From positions 1-33,395 of the forward strand of contig LWDI01000028.1 in NCBI GenBank assembly GCA_002083475.1: DNA of 33,395 bases, given 5' to 3'. Position numbers and translations under genes: made by a program. Source of the stretch: Proteobacteria bacterium SG_bin5 (GTDB lineage: Bacteria > Pseudomonadota > Alphaproteobacteria > Sphingomonadales > Sphingomonadaceae). Positions within the stretch are counted from its first letter, which is position 1, and every line of letters begins with the position of its first letter. The notes below the pieces were generated by a model. The model saw only the letters and a program-made list of their open reading frames with translations, had not been told where the DNA came from and ran no database searches. Below, in pieces: positions 16,647 to 26,763 of the stretch.

Positions 16647-16740
16647 GAATTTCTTCCGGCGCGACGTCCGCAATCAAAAGCCAAGGCCCGGAGCTCCGTC
16701 CGGGCCGACGATGGCATTTAATGTAGCTGACCTTGAGCGC

Positions 16741-17385
16741 TCAGGCCCGCTTGCGGCCGAACCCGGCGACGCGCGGCGGCATCCGGGGCGCGGCCGCTGC
16801 GTCCGCCTGCGCCTCGGCCTCGCGCTGCGCGAGATAGCGCGCCATCACCGCATCGGCATCGAAATCGCTCGGCTCGGCCTCATCGTCGAGCGCCGGGGGC
16901 GCGGTGCGGGGGAGCGGCTGGCCGCGCCCGCTGCGCAGGCGCTCCATGTCCGCGAGGCGGGCGACCACGGTCGCCTTGTCGTCGGCAAGCACGTTGAAAG
17001 GAATAAGGATGCGCGCGGTGCCGACCATGCCGCCGGAATGGCTGATGCGGATCGAATGCTGCCGGTCGACCGGGATCACGCCCAGCACGCTCTGGGTCAG
17101 CGTCTGCACCTCGATCGCCGTCACCTCGCGCCAATTGAGCTTGCGCGTCCGCCCCAGCGCATGGAGCGTAATCTGCCGCTCGTCATATTCGACGGCCTTG
17201 AGGTCGCCCAGCGCCCGCCCGATCCGCCCGACCGAAAGCAGCGGTCCGCTGACCAGCAGGAGAACCCCGATCAGCATCATGATCGGCCCGCCAAACATGC
17301 ACAACAGCCCCAGCATGGGCGCGCCGAACAGCAGAAAGGCCCCGCTGAAGATAAGCTTGTCCCGGCTGTAATACAGTGTCGTCAT
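16741..17385 (-). CDS. Hypothetical membrane protein with two N-terminal helices
   Basis: The 214-residue product has two adjacent hydrophobic segments: FSGAFLLFGAPMLGLLCMFG near 12-32 and GPIMMLIGVLLLVSGPLLS near 33-51. A soluble domain with a beta-rich pattern follows (AVEYDERQITLHAL, WREVTAIEVQTL, HSIRISHSGG), reminiscent of bacterial PH-like domains. The C-terminal tail is charged and low in complexity (AQREAEAQADAAAA). The start at 17385 has GGAGG seven bases upstream. It lies inside the tRNA-bounded element as its only apparently intact gene. I do not recognise a named family. Confidence 0.6.
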   Translation of the reverse strand: MTTLYYSRDKLIFSGAFLLFGAPMLGLLCMFGGPIMMLIGVLLLVSGPLLSVGRIGRALGDLKAVEYDERQITLHALGRTRKLNWREVTAIEVQTLTQSVLGVIPVDRQHSIRISHSGGMVGTARILIPFNVLADDKATVVARLADMERLRSGRGQPLPRTAPPALDDEAEPSDFDADAVMARYLAQREAEAQADAAAAPRMPPRVAGFGRKRA

Positions 17386-17504
17386 GGTCCGCCTCCGGGC
17401 GTAACCCTTGGCACGGCAATAGTTACAATGGGTTTAGCGGTGGAGGTTTTTGGGCGGGCGATTGACCGGTGGGCGCAGCGGTTGCGGCGGCGACGCCGTC
17501 TAGG

Positions 17505-18205
17505 TCACCGCCTCATGTTGAAGAAGCGTTCAACGAGGTTGCGATAGCGATAGAGGAAGGGGCTGAAGGCGAAACGCTGCTTGCGGTTTGGCATCGGCCT
17601 GACGTTGGCCCAGGCGCCGCGCGCCACTATGTCGGCGCGGAGCGCGTCGCTGTCATAGGCGCGGTCGGCAAGCAGCATGTCGCCATCGCCGAGGGTTGCA
17701 AGCATGTCGGCGGCACTGCGACCGTCGTGCGCCTGACCGGGCGTCAGCTTGAGCGTGATCGGTAGCCCGCGCGCATCCACCAGCGCATGGATTTTGGTCG
17801 TGAGTCCGCCGCGCGGGCGCCCCATGCGTCGGCTTCCAGCAACGTGCCCAGCGGGGGCAGCCGCCTCGTCCGGGCCCCCTTTTTACCGTTCGCTCCGTGC
17901 TCGTGAACGCGGATCGACGAGGAGTCGATCATCGGCACATCGCCTTCGTAAGCCTTTCACACCGCTTCGAATAGTCGGTCCCATACACCTGCCTTCCGCC
18001 AGCGGACGAACCGGTTGTAACAGGTCGTGTAAGGCCCGTAGCGCTCGGGAATGTCAGCCCAGGGCGACCCGGTCCGAAGCCGCCAGTAAATGCCGTTCAG
18101 CACCCGCCGATCATCAACCCGCGCAACACCGCGCGGCTTGTTCGGCAACAACGGCTCGATCACCGACCACTCGAAATCCGATAACTCGTAACGACGCTGG
18201 CGCAT
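17505..18205 (-). pseudogene. Broken IS5-family transposase (IS427-like group)
   Basis: The first frame (from 18205) reads RYELSDFEWSVIEPLLPNKP, GIYWRLRTGSPWADIPERYG and DRLFEAV, then hits a TGA. Beyond it the same frame resumes (KAYEGDVPMIDSSSIRVHEH) up to a run A5G5 (about 17876-17885), where a -1 shift joins it to GRPRGGLTTKIHALVD and LLADRAYDSDALR in the second frame. A two-frame layout with slippage at such a run is normal in this group. The TGA after DRLFEAV is not, and the C-terminus ends at ERFFNMRR, about 40 residues short. The gene is therefore dead unless helped in trans. Confidence 0.85.
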
Positions 18206-18255
18206 CCTCAGCTCCCTTCACGGAGCTTGAATCAAACCTCGCGCCGAAGGGCTAG

Positions 18256-18612
18256 CGATTTACGAGTGCGTGCCCTAGCGCCAAATGGAGGAAAAATGGG
18301 GCCACGTCAGGGGGCGTCGGCTGCGGTCCGTGAGCGCAGCCGCAATGATGAAAGGTAGAGCCGCGAACGGATGGGAAGCTGTCGGCAGTAGGCTCGACAA
18401 AGGGCAATCGGGCAGAACGCGGGCTGGCGATCGGCAAGACCCGTCTAGCGACCGATCGGTTCGGCGCAACAGTAGAACCGTTGGTCGAAAACGAGAAGAA
18501 GTCCCGCGAAATTCCACCGCAGCCCACGGTGAAAACTGCGCACTGAGCGGTATTTGAACCCCTATCGTTTCAAAATGTCGCTGAGAAGCAATGGCTTAGC
18601 CGCGCCGTGGCT
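18256..18612. other. Stretch without recognisable gene (element right end)
   Basis: Open frames exist on both strands (for example 18285-18557 +, 18252-18527 -), but none has a recognisable family, a convincing ribosome binding site or the codon pattern of the neighbours. Base composition is more balanced than in the flanking genes. It is probably decayed DNA of the inserted element. Confidence 0.5.
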
Positions 18613-18630
18613 ATCCTGTCTCCCCGACCA
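18613..18630 (+). repeat. Attachment-site core, right copy
   Basis: This is an exact 18-base copy of the tRNA-Pro 3' end at 16065-16082 (ATCCTGTCTCCCCGACCA). The preceding bases do not match the rest of the tRNA gene, so this is not a second tRNA. It marks the right boundary of the inserted element. Confidence 0.75.
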
Positions 18631-18669
18631 ATCGAGCCCGTCCCGGTGCGTTGCTCGAACCGCGCGCCG

Positions 18670-20628
<1,959 letters not shown>

Positions 20629-20986
20629 CGGGTCCTCTCCCTTTCGTCGTGGGACGCGAGCATAACGCCAAGCGGGCGGCCGCGCACCTGCCCGCGCGGC
20701 GCTGCCCGCGGACCCGACCCGATCGCGCGGAAACCGCCGCAAATCAGAATTCTAGCGCGCGTGGCTTGCGCGTTTTACACAAGAATGGGCGGCGCGCGCG
20801 GAAAAGCTGCAAGATGCGGCGGTCGCGCCTCCCCATCTGCCCGGCGACGAGGTTCGTCCGCCGCGCGCCAAGGCACCACCCCGGTGTTCTTGCCCGCCGC
20901 CACGAGACCCGGGAGACGCCGATGTTCCTGAGCGCATGCCCCGCGCGCCGCCGCCGCGCGCCGCGCGACCGTTGCCGAGCGCCGCG
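20629..20986. other. Intergenic region upstream of acs
   Basis: No gene is recognisable in this 358-base stretch between the acs start and a small plus-strand frame. It must hold the acs promoter. I see no TGT-N12-ACA box, riboswitch or clear terminator in it. Confidence 0.5.
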
Positions 20987-21157
20987 ATGAGCGAGCCCAG
21001 CTTTCGCCCCGCCTGGACGCGGGTGGTGATCGGCTCGCTGGGGCTCGCGGCGGTGCTGTCGATGGTGCTGCTGGGGCAGGGCTTCATGCCGACGCGCCCG
21101 CCCGGGGCGCTCGCCGCGCCCGTGGCGCCCCCCGTGCTCGGCATCCACGCGCCCTGA
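20987..21157 (+). CDS. Small hypothetical single-span membrane protein
   Basis: The 56-residue frame MSEPSFRPAWTRVVIGSLGL continues into AAVLSMVLLGQGFMP, giving one membrane helix (about residues 13-32), and ends in an alanine/proline-rich tail. The same frame is open from 20936, but the ATG at 20987 fits the helix-first layout better. It is convergent with crtC (19 bases between the ends). I know no named family. The clean hydrophobic profile favours a real gene, but it could be chance. Confidence 0.4.
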   Translation: MSEPSFRPAWTRVVIGSLGLAAVLSMVLLGQGFMPTRPPGALAAPVAPPVLGIHAP

Positions 21158-21176
21158 ACCGCATCGGGCCCTTGGC

Positions 21177-22112
21177 TCAAGCCACGCGCGGCATTTTGAA
21201 CGGCAGCATCCACTGCACCGCCGGCGCGCAGAAACGCGGCAACGACAGGCTTTCGTGCACCGCGCAGGCATCCTCGCCATAGAGCCGCGTGCGCAGTTGC
21301 GAGCGCGCGTAAAAGGGCGCGTCGACCCAGGTGCGTTCGACTTGCGGCCAGGCATCGGCATCGGCGCGGGTCAAGCGCTCGAGCCGCCAGAAGCTGCGCG
21401 GCAAGGCGCGGCGCGGGGGGAGGGGCACATCGTCCCACCGGCCCTGGCGATCCATCCGCAGCGCGAGTTCGAACGGCTCGCCCCCGGCGCGGGTGCCCTC
21501 GTAGAGCACCGCGACGTCGCGCCGCAGATGCGCGCGCGACCAATGCCAATCGCGAAACCCCGCCTCGAGCGGCTCCTCGCCGAAGTTCGAATCGAGATAG
21601 CCGCTGCCGCGCCAGCCGAGCGCGGGATGCGCGAGCGCGACTTGCACGCGCGCGCGCGGCGCGATCGGATGCCAGCGATGCTTGCCTTGCGGATCGAGGT
21701 GGAAGCCGGTTTCGCCCACCCATTCGGGGCGCACGCACACCACGCCGCGGATCGGCAGCGGCACCGGCGCGCAGGTCTCGTCGATATGGATCACCAGCGC
21801 GTCGCCGTCCCAGGCGAGGCTGCTCGGCCCGATCGCGAGGTGATGCGCCTCGCGCGCGACCGCGCCCGCGCCGCGCTCGGTCATCGCCCAGCAATTGGCA
21901 TAGGGGCCGGTGAGCACGACGTTGAGCGCGCAATGCGCCTCGGGCGCGCCGCGCCCGCTCGCCTTGTAATAGGGCGAGAAGACGCTGCCGATGAAGGCGA
22001 TGATCGTCAGGCCGAAGCGGCCGTCGTCGCTCGTCGCGTCGAGATACCACCAGGCATAGCCGCCGGGTGGAACCGCGCCGTCGAAGCGCGGTCCGCGAGC
22101 AGGGTAGCGCAG
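21177..22112 (-). CDS. crtC: Hydroxyneurosporene synthase / carotenoid 1,2-hydratase
   Basis: CrtC adds water to the psi-end group of acyclic carotenoids (spheroidene/spirilloxanthin pathway). Family stretches are RFDGAVPPGGYAWWYLDA at the N-terminus, FIGSVFSPYYK, HCALNVVL, YLDSNFGEEPLE and GFRDWHWSRA. The C-terminus is normal. The N-terminal homology runs into the crtD coding region in another frame. In that stretch (22100-22378) the crtC frame has no ATG, GTG or TTG. I placed the start at a CTG (22112) only because it gives the normal length (about 311 residues); the true start is uncertain. It is translated from the crtD transcript. Confidence 0.8.
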   Translation of the reverse strand: MRYPARGPRFDGAVPPGGYAWWYLDATSDDGRFGLTIIAFIGSVFSPYYKASGRGAPEAHCALNVVLTGPYANCWAMTERGAGAVAREAHHLAIGPSSLAWDGDALVIHIDETCAPVPLPIRGVVCVRPEWVGETGFHLDPQGKHRWHPIAPRARVQVALAHPALGWRGSGYLDSNFGEEPLEAGFRDWHWSRAHLRRDVAVLYEGTRAGGEPFELALRMDRQGRWDDVPLPPRRALPRSFWRLERLTRADADAWPQVERTWVDAPFYARSQLRTRLYGEDACAVHESLSLPRFCAPAVQWMLPFKMPRVA

Positions 22113-23572
22113 GCTAGCCGGCCGCTGAGCGCCGCCATCGGCACGCCCGGCCCCAGGTGCGTCGCGCCCCCCGCGAGATAAAGCCCCGGGATAGGCGTGC
22201 GCGATCCCGGGCGGCGGAAGGCGGCCGCCGATCCGTGCGAGGCCCGTCCATAAAGGGCCCCACCCGTCGAGGGGAACAGCGCCTCGAACCCCTCCGGGCT
22301 GGTGAGCACCGTGGCCGCGGGCGGCAGCGTCAGCTCGAGCCCGGCCCGCGCCAGGCACGCGATCATCCGCGATTGGCATTGATCCATCTCCCAGGGGGTA
22401 AGCGCGCGGGCATCGCCGAGCGCGGGGGCGTTGACGAGGATTTGCAGCCGTTCGGGGCCGCCGAGCGGGGCGCCGCCGTCGCTCGCGCGGTCGGCGGCGC
22501 AGACGTAGATGCTAGGCTCGGCGGGCACGCGCCCGGCGGCGAGCGCCTTGAACTCGGCGGCATAATCGCCCGAGAAGAACACATTGTGGTGCGCGAGCGG
22601 GAAGCCGGCGGTTCGGGCATGCGTCGTCCACACCAGCGCCGAGAGCGAGCGCAGCGGCGGCGGCATCGCCGGGGCGGCGCGGGTGACGGCGGCGCCGAAC
22701 CGCCCGGCGGCGAGCGCGGCGGGATCGGCGTTGCACACCACGCGCCGCGCCGTCAGCCGTTCGCCGCTTTCGAGCACCACGCCGCTGACGCCCGCTTGAT
22801 CGACCAGGACCTCGCGCACCGGCGCCTGGTAGCGGATCACCGCGCCATGGCGTTCGGCGAGGGCGGCGAGCGCGCGCGCGAGCGCCACCATCCCGCCCTC
22901 GATCAGCCACACCCCGCTCGCCTCGACATGCGCGATCAGCATCAGCGTCGCGGGCGCTTGCCAGGGATCGGCGCCGCAATAAGTGGCATAGCGGCCGAAC
23001 AGCTGGCGCAGCCGGGGATCGGGAAAATAATCGCCGAGCGCGCGCCACATCGATTGGAACGGCCGGCGCGAGAAGAGATCGGCGGCATTGGCGCGCAGCA
23101 TCGCCCAGGCGAGCCCGATTTGGTTGGGCTGCTCCGCCCAGATGAAAGGCGCCTCGAGCGCGTTATACAGCCGCTCGGCCTCGCGGCAGAAGCCGGCATA
23201 GCCGCGCGCGGCGGCGGCGCCCGCGAACGTGCCGATCGCGTCTTGGCTCGCGGCGCGATCGGCGAACAGATCGAGCCTCGCGTCACCCCAGGCGTGGCGC
23301 GCGAGCACGGTCGCGGGGGTGAGTTTGACTTCGTCGTCGAGCCGCGCGCCGCACGCCTCGAAAATCGCCTCGAACACCGGGCGCATGGTGAACACCGTCG
23401 GCCCACCATCGACCAGCGCGTCGCCGCAGCGGAGCTGGCGCATCTTGCCCCCGGGGCCGGCCACCGCCTCGACGAGCGTCACCGCCAGGCCTTGCGCGGC
23501 GAGCAGCGCGGCGCAGCTGAGCCCGCCCACCCCGGCACCGATCACGATCACGTCGTCGCGCTCGTTCGCCAC
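22007..23572 (-). CDS. crtD: Methoxyneurosporene dehydrogenase (carotenoid 3,4-desaturase)
   Basis: CrtD introduces the C-3,4 double bond during acyclic carotenoid synthesis, using FAD. The 521-residue chain starts with the dinucleotide-binding motif VIVIGAGVGGLSCAALLAAQ. It shows LVDGGPTVFTM, the YATYCGADPW stretch common to CrtI-type desaturases, and the C-terminal YLAGGATHLGPGVPMAALSG FAD motif. The start is GTG at 23572 with GAGGAG seven bases upstream; the longer open frame to 23752 is a shadow of crtF. Its last roughly 100 bases overlap crtC in another frame, and the tail past LLADRAS is read mainly through crtC's own coding DNA. Confidence 0.92.
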   Translation of the reverse strand: MANERDDVIVIGAGVGGLSCAALLAAQGLAVTLVEAVAGPGGKMRQLRCGDALVDGGPTVFTMRPVFEAIFEACGARLDDEVKLTPATVLARHAWGDARLDLFADRAASQDAIGTFAGAAAARGYAGFCREAERLYNALEAPFIWAEQPNQIGLAWAMLRANAADLFSRRPFQSMWRALGDYFPDPRLRQLFGRYATYCGADPWQAPATLMLIAHVEASGVWLIEGGMVALARALAALAERHGAVIRYQAPVREVLVDQAGVSGVVLESGERLTARRVVCNADPAALAAGRFGAAVTRAAPAMPPPLRSLSALVWTTHARTAGFPLAHHNVFFSGDYAAEFKALAAGRVPAEPSIYVCAADRASDGGAPLGGPERLQILVNAPALGDARALTPWEMDQCQSRMIACLARAGLELTLPPAATVLTSPEGFEALFPSTGGALYGRASHGSAAAFRRPGSRTPIPGLYLAGGATHLGPGVPMAALSGRLACATLLADRASTARFHPAAMPGGISTRRATTAASA

Positions 23573-23630
23573 GCTTTCGCTCCTCGACCGATTGACGCCC
23601 CGATGGGAGGCGTCCAGTCTGGTGGACATC

Positions 23631-24758
23631 ATGGAACTGTCCATTCGCAAAGACAATAGCTGGGTGGCTTGGCGCAACCGTCTGCTGGCGGACCCTGGCG
23701 TCCAGCGCGCGATGCTGCGCCTGCCGGGGCTGCGCTGGCTGGTCCAGAGCAAGGCGCGGACGATGTTCGATCGAGTCGCAGGCTTTGCTTATTCGCAGAT
23801 TCTCGCCGCCGCGATCGAACTCGATCTGTTCGAGCGGCTGCGCGCGGCGCCCGCGACCACCGACGAACTGGCGACCGAATGGGCGATGCCGGTGGCGGGC
23901 GCCGAGCGGCTGCTGCGCGCGCTCGCCGCGCTCGATCTGGTCGAGCCGCTGTCCGGGCAAATGTCCCAGCCTTGGACGCTCGCCCCGGACGGCGCGGCGC
24001 TGCTCGGCAATCCGGGCATCGCCGCGATGATCGCGCACCACCGCTTGCTCTATGCCGATCTCGCCGATCCGGTCGCGCTGCTGCGGCGCGGCGGGGGCGG
24101 CGGCGCGCTCCAGGGCTTTTGGCATTATGCGCGCGACGCGGGGCAGGGGCCCGAGGGCGCTGTGAGCGATTATTCGCGGCTGATGGCCGCCTCGCAGCCC
24201 TTGGTCGCAGAGCTGGTGATCGGCGCCTATCGCTTCGCGCGCCACCGCGCGATGCTCGACGTGGGCGGCGGCGAGGGGGCGTTCGCCGCCGCCGTCGCGC
24301 GTGCGGTGCCGGGGCTCGCGATCGGCCTGTTCGATCTGCCCGAGGTCGGCAAGCGCGCCGCCGCCCGGATCGAGGCCGCCGGCCTGGGCGCGCGGGTGCA
24401 AGTGCATGGCGGTTCGTTCCTGGGCGATCCGCTGCCGCGCGGCCATGATCTGATCACGCTGGTGCGCGTGCTCCACGATCATGACGACGCCCCCGCGCTG
24501 GCGCTGCTGCGCGCGGTCCGCGCCGCGCTGCCGCCGGGCGGGCGACTCGTGATCGCCGAGCCGATGGCGGGCGCGCGCGGCGCCAAGCGGATGGGGGATG
24601 CTTATTTCGGCCTTTATCTTTGGGCGATGGGATCGGGCCGCCCGCGCCGCCCCGACGAGATCGGCGCGTTGCTTGGCGAGGCGGGTTTCAAAACATGGCG
24701 GCGAAGGCCGACCGCGCTGCCGCTCAACGCGCAACTTGTCATTGCAGGCGTCGAATGA
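23631..24758 (+). CDS. crtF: Hydroxyneurosporene O-methyltransferase
   Basis: CrtF methylates the 1-hydroxyl of acyclic carotenoids with SAM. The 375-residue product has the N-terminal helical dimerisation part (FDRVAGFAYSQILAAAIELD). It also has the SAM-binding motif MLDVGGGEGAFAAAVA near residues 206-221, LFDLPEV, and the catalytic-loop stretch VRVLHDHDD. The best start is ATG at 23631, with GGTGG six bases before it. A GTG at 23622 is an alternative. It diverges from crtD. The first codons overlap a TGT-N12-ACA box (23638-23655). bchC follows after 95 bases, so crtF may belong to the bch-puf superoperon. Confidence 0.92.
   Translation: MELSIRKDNSWVAWRNRLLADPGVQRAMLRLPGLRWLVQSKARTMFDRVAGFAYSQILAAAIELDLFERLRAAPATTDELATEWAMPVAGAERLLRALAALDLVEPLSGQMSQPWTLAPDGAALLGNPGIAAMIAHHRLLYADLADPVALLRRGGGGGALQGFWHYARDAGQGPEGAVSDYSRLMAASQPLVAELVIGAYRFARHRAMLDVGGGEGAFAAAVARAVPGLAIGLFDLPEVGKRAAARIEAAGLGARVQVHGGSFLGDPLPRGHDLITLVRVLHDHDDAPALALLRAVRAALPPGGRLVIAEPMAGARGAKRMGDAYFGLYLWAMGSGRPRRPDEIGALLGEAGFKTWRRRPTALPLNAQLVIAGVE
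23638..23655. promoter_or_regulatory. Putative PpsR/CrtJ box at the crtF/crtD divergence
   Basis: TGTCCATTCGCAAAGACA fits TGT-N12-ACA with the extended TGTC...GACA palindrome that the repressor PpsR (CrtJ) recognises in purple bacteria. It lies inside the first codons of crtF and 66 bases upstream of the crtD start, so it could control the crtDC promoter and possibly crtF. Functional identity is inferred. Confidence 0.55.
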
Positions 24759-24762
24759 AATA

Positions 24763-24780
24763 TGTCCAACTCTATTGACA
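24763..24780. promoter_or_regulatory. Putative PpsR/CrtJ box upstream of bchC
   Basis: TGTCCAACTCTATTGACA matches TGT-N12-ACA with full TGTC...GACA arms. It overlaps a TTGACA hexamer (24775-24780) that could be a -35 element. A related palindrome with a 10-base gap (TGTCGTTAGATTGACA) follows at 24791-24806. Two adjacent boxes before bchC are the arrangement known from Rhodobacter. The region is markedly A+T-rich compared with its surroundings. Confidence 0.7.
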
Positions 24781-24790
24781 CAAACTCTCG

Positions 24791-24806
24791 TGTCGTTAGA
24801 TTGACA
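24791..24806. promoter_or_regulatory. Second, shorter PpsR-like palindrome before bchC
   Basis: TGTCGTTAGATTGACA has the TGTC...GACA arms but only 10 bases between TGT and ACA. It is one third of the way between the first box and the bchC ATG at 24854 and includes a second TTGACA. It could bind weakly or serve as promoter DNA. Confidence 0.4.
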
Positions 24807-24853
24807 TAAATAGAGCGTTCCCGCCCGGTTTTTTTGGCGGCGAAGGAGCGACC

Positions 24854-25786
24854 ATGCACGCGCTTGCGATCATCCTGGCGGCCCCCCAACGCATCGAACT
24901 GCGCCCCTTGCCGCTGGCGCCCGTCGCCGAGGGCGACGTGCTGGTGGAGATCGCCTGGAGCGGTATCAGCACCGGCACCGAGAAATTGCTTTGGTCGGGC
25001 GCGATGCCGCCCTTTCCCGGCATGGGCTATCCGCTGGTGCCGGGCTATGAATCGGTCGGGCGCGTCGTCGACGCGGGGTCGCTCGCGCGCGAGCGGATCG
25101 GTGAATGGGTGTTCGTGCCCGGCGCCAATTGCTTCGTCGGCGCGCATGCCTTGTTCGGCGGCTCGGCCGAGCGAGTCGTTCTGCCCTCGGCGCGGGCGCT
25201 GCGGATCGATCCGGCGATCGGCGAGCGCGGCGTGCTGCTCGCGCTCGCGGCGACCGCGCATCACGCGGTCATCGGCGGGCAATTGCCCGAACTGGTGATC
25301 GGGCACGGCATTCTCGGCCGGCTGATCGCGCGGCTGGTGGTCGCGCTCGGCGATCGACCGCCGATCGTTTGGGAGACCAATCCGACGCGCCGCGCCGGCG
25401 CCGAAGGCTATGCGGTGATCGATCCCAACCTCGATCTGCGGCGTGACTATGCGACGATCTGCGACGCGAGCGGCGCCGGCAGCCAGCTCGACGCCTGGAT
25501 CAGCCGGCTCGCGCGCGGCGGCGAGATCGTGCTCGCGGGTTTCTACGACAAGCTGAGCTTCGCTTATCCCCACGCCTTCATGCGCGAGGCGCGGCTGCGC
25601 ATCGCCGCCGAATTCACGCCCGAAGACAGCCGGGCGGTGATCGCCTTGGTCGAAGCGGGCGCGCTCAGCCTCGACGGGTTGGTCAGCCATGTCCGCCCCG
25701 CGAGCGAGGCGGTCGATGCTTATGCGACCGCCTTCCAAGACCCGGAATGCGTGAAAATGGTTCTCGATTGGAGGTCCGCCAAATGA
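24854..25786 (+). CDS. bchC: 3-hydroxyethyl bacteriochlorophyllide a dehydrogenase
   Basis: BchC oxidises the C-3 hydroxyethyl group to acetyl, a late step to bacteriochlorophyllide a, with NAD. The 310-residue product is an alcohol-dehydrogenase-like protein. It shows EIAWSGISTGTEKLLWSG, VPGYESVGRV, VFVPGANCFVGAHALFGG and GHGILGRLIARL as the nucleotide-binding loop. GGAGCG lies before the ATG at 24854. It opens the bchCXYZ-puf run and overlaps bchX by 4 bases (ATGA). Expression should answer to the PpsR-type boxes just upstream. Confidence 0.95.
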   Translation: MHALAIILAAPQRIELRPLPLAPVAEGDVLVEIAWSGISTGTEKLLWSGAMPPFPGMGYPLVPGYESVGRVVDAGSLARERIGEWVFVPGANCFVGAHALFGGSAERVVLPSARALRIDPAIGERGVLLALAATAHHAVIGGQLPELVIGHGILGRLIARLVVALGDRPPIVWETNPTRRAGAEGYAVIDPNLDLRRDYATICDASGAGSQLDAWISRLARGGEIVLAGFYDKLSFAYPHAFMREARLRIAAEFTPEDSRAVIALVEAGALSLDGLVSHVRPASEAVDAYATAFQDPECVKMVLDWRSAK

Positions 25787-26763
25787 TGCTCGATGTAGGA
25801 GCCTTGCGTGAAGAGGCGGGGCGCGAGCCCGATCCGGTGCCCTCGGGGCCGGTGACCAAGGAAACGCAGATCATCGCGATTTACGGCAAGGGCGGCTCGG
25901 GCAAGTCGTTCGCGCTCGCCAATTTGAGCTATATGATGGCGCAGCAGGGCAAGCGCGTGCTGCTGATCGGCTGCGATCCCAAGAGCGACACGACCAGCCT
26001 GCTCTTCGGCGGCAAGGCGACGCCGACGATCATCGAGACCAGCTCGAAGAAAAAGCTGGCGGGCGAGGAATTGCGGATCGAGGACGTCTGCTTCCAGCGC
26101 GACGGCGTGTTCGCGATGGAACTGGGCGGGCCGGAGGTCGGTCGCGGCTGCGGCGGGCGCGGCATCATCCATGGTTTCGAGACGCTCGAAAAATTGGGCT
26201 TCCACGAATGGGGATTCGATTACGTCCTGCTCGATTTCCTGGGGGACGTGGTGTGCGGCGGCTTCGGCCTGCCGATCGCGCGCGACATGTGCCAGAAGGT
26301 GATCGTCGTCGGCTCGAACGATCTGCAATCGCTTTATGTGGCGAACAACGTCTGCAAGGCGGTGGAATATTTCCGCAAGCTGGGCGGCAACGTCGGCGTC
26401 GCGGGCATTTTGATCAACAAGGATGACGGCACCGGCGAGGCCCACGCCTTCGCCGAGGCCGCCGGCATTCCGGTGCTCGCCGCGATCCCGGCGCATGAGG
26501 ATATTCGCCGCAAATCGGCCAATTATCAAATCATCGGCAAGCCCGGCGGCGAATGGGCGCCCTTGTTCGAGCAATTGGCGCTGAACGTCGCCGCCGCGCC
26601 ACCGGTGCGCCCGACCCCGCTCGAAGGCGACGCGCTGCTCGGCCTGTTCAAGCCCGAGGATACCGGCGGCCATGTGACGCTGCTCCCCGCGACGCAAGCC
26701 GATATGCGCGGCGCCGCTTATGTCCCCAAGCCCAGCCTCGAGGTGATCTATGACACCGTCTGA
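25783..26763 (+). CDS. bchX: Chlorophyllide a reductase, iron protein subunit (BchX)
   Basis: BchX is the nitrogenase-Fe-protein-like ATPase that passes electrons to BchYZ, which reduces the C7=C8 bond of chlorophyllide. The 326-residue product has the P-loop GKGGSGKS at 35-42, ends of switch regions in GCDPKSDTTS, and two conserved cysteines (VGRGCGGRG and DVVCGGFGLP) that bridge the [4Fe-4S] cluster in the dimer. The ATG at 25783 overlaps the bchC stop (ATGA), with GGAGGT seven bases before. The bchY start overlaps its last 14 bases. Confidence 0.97.
   Translation: MMLDVGALREEAGREPDPVPSGPVTKETQIIAIYGKGGSGKSFALANLSYMMAQQGKRVLLIGCDPKSDTTSLLFGGKATPTIIETSSKKKLAGEELRIEDVCFQRDGVFAMELGGPEVGRGCGGRGIIHGFETLEKLGFHEWGFDYVLLDFLGDVVCGGFGLPIARDMCQKVIVVGSNDLQSLYVANNVCKAVEYFRKLGGNVGVAGILINKDDGTGEAHAFAEAAGIPVLAAIPAHEDIRRKSANYQIIGKPGGEWAPLFEQLALNVAAAPPVRPTPLEGDALLGLFKPEDTGGHVTLLPATQADMRGAAYVPKPSLEVIYDTV

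Noticed and set aside
17500..18255. CTAG at both ends (17500-17503, 18252-18255) as a target duplication of the IS5-type element
   Set aside because: The 4-base word could occur by chance, no terminal inverted repeats are visible beside it, and the transposase C-terminus is missing, which argues against an intact left end there.
18613..18630. Second tRNA gene at the right copy of the 18-bp repeat
   Set aside because: Only the T-arm end and acceptor 3' strand are present; D arm, anticodon arm and 5' acceptor strand are absent.
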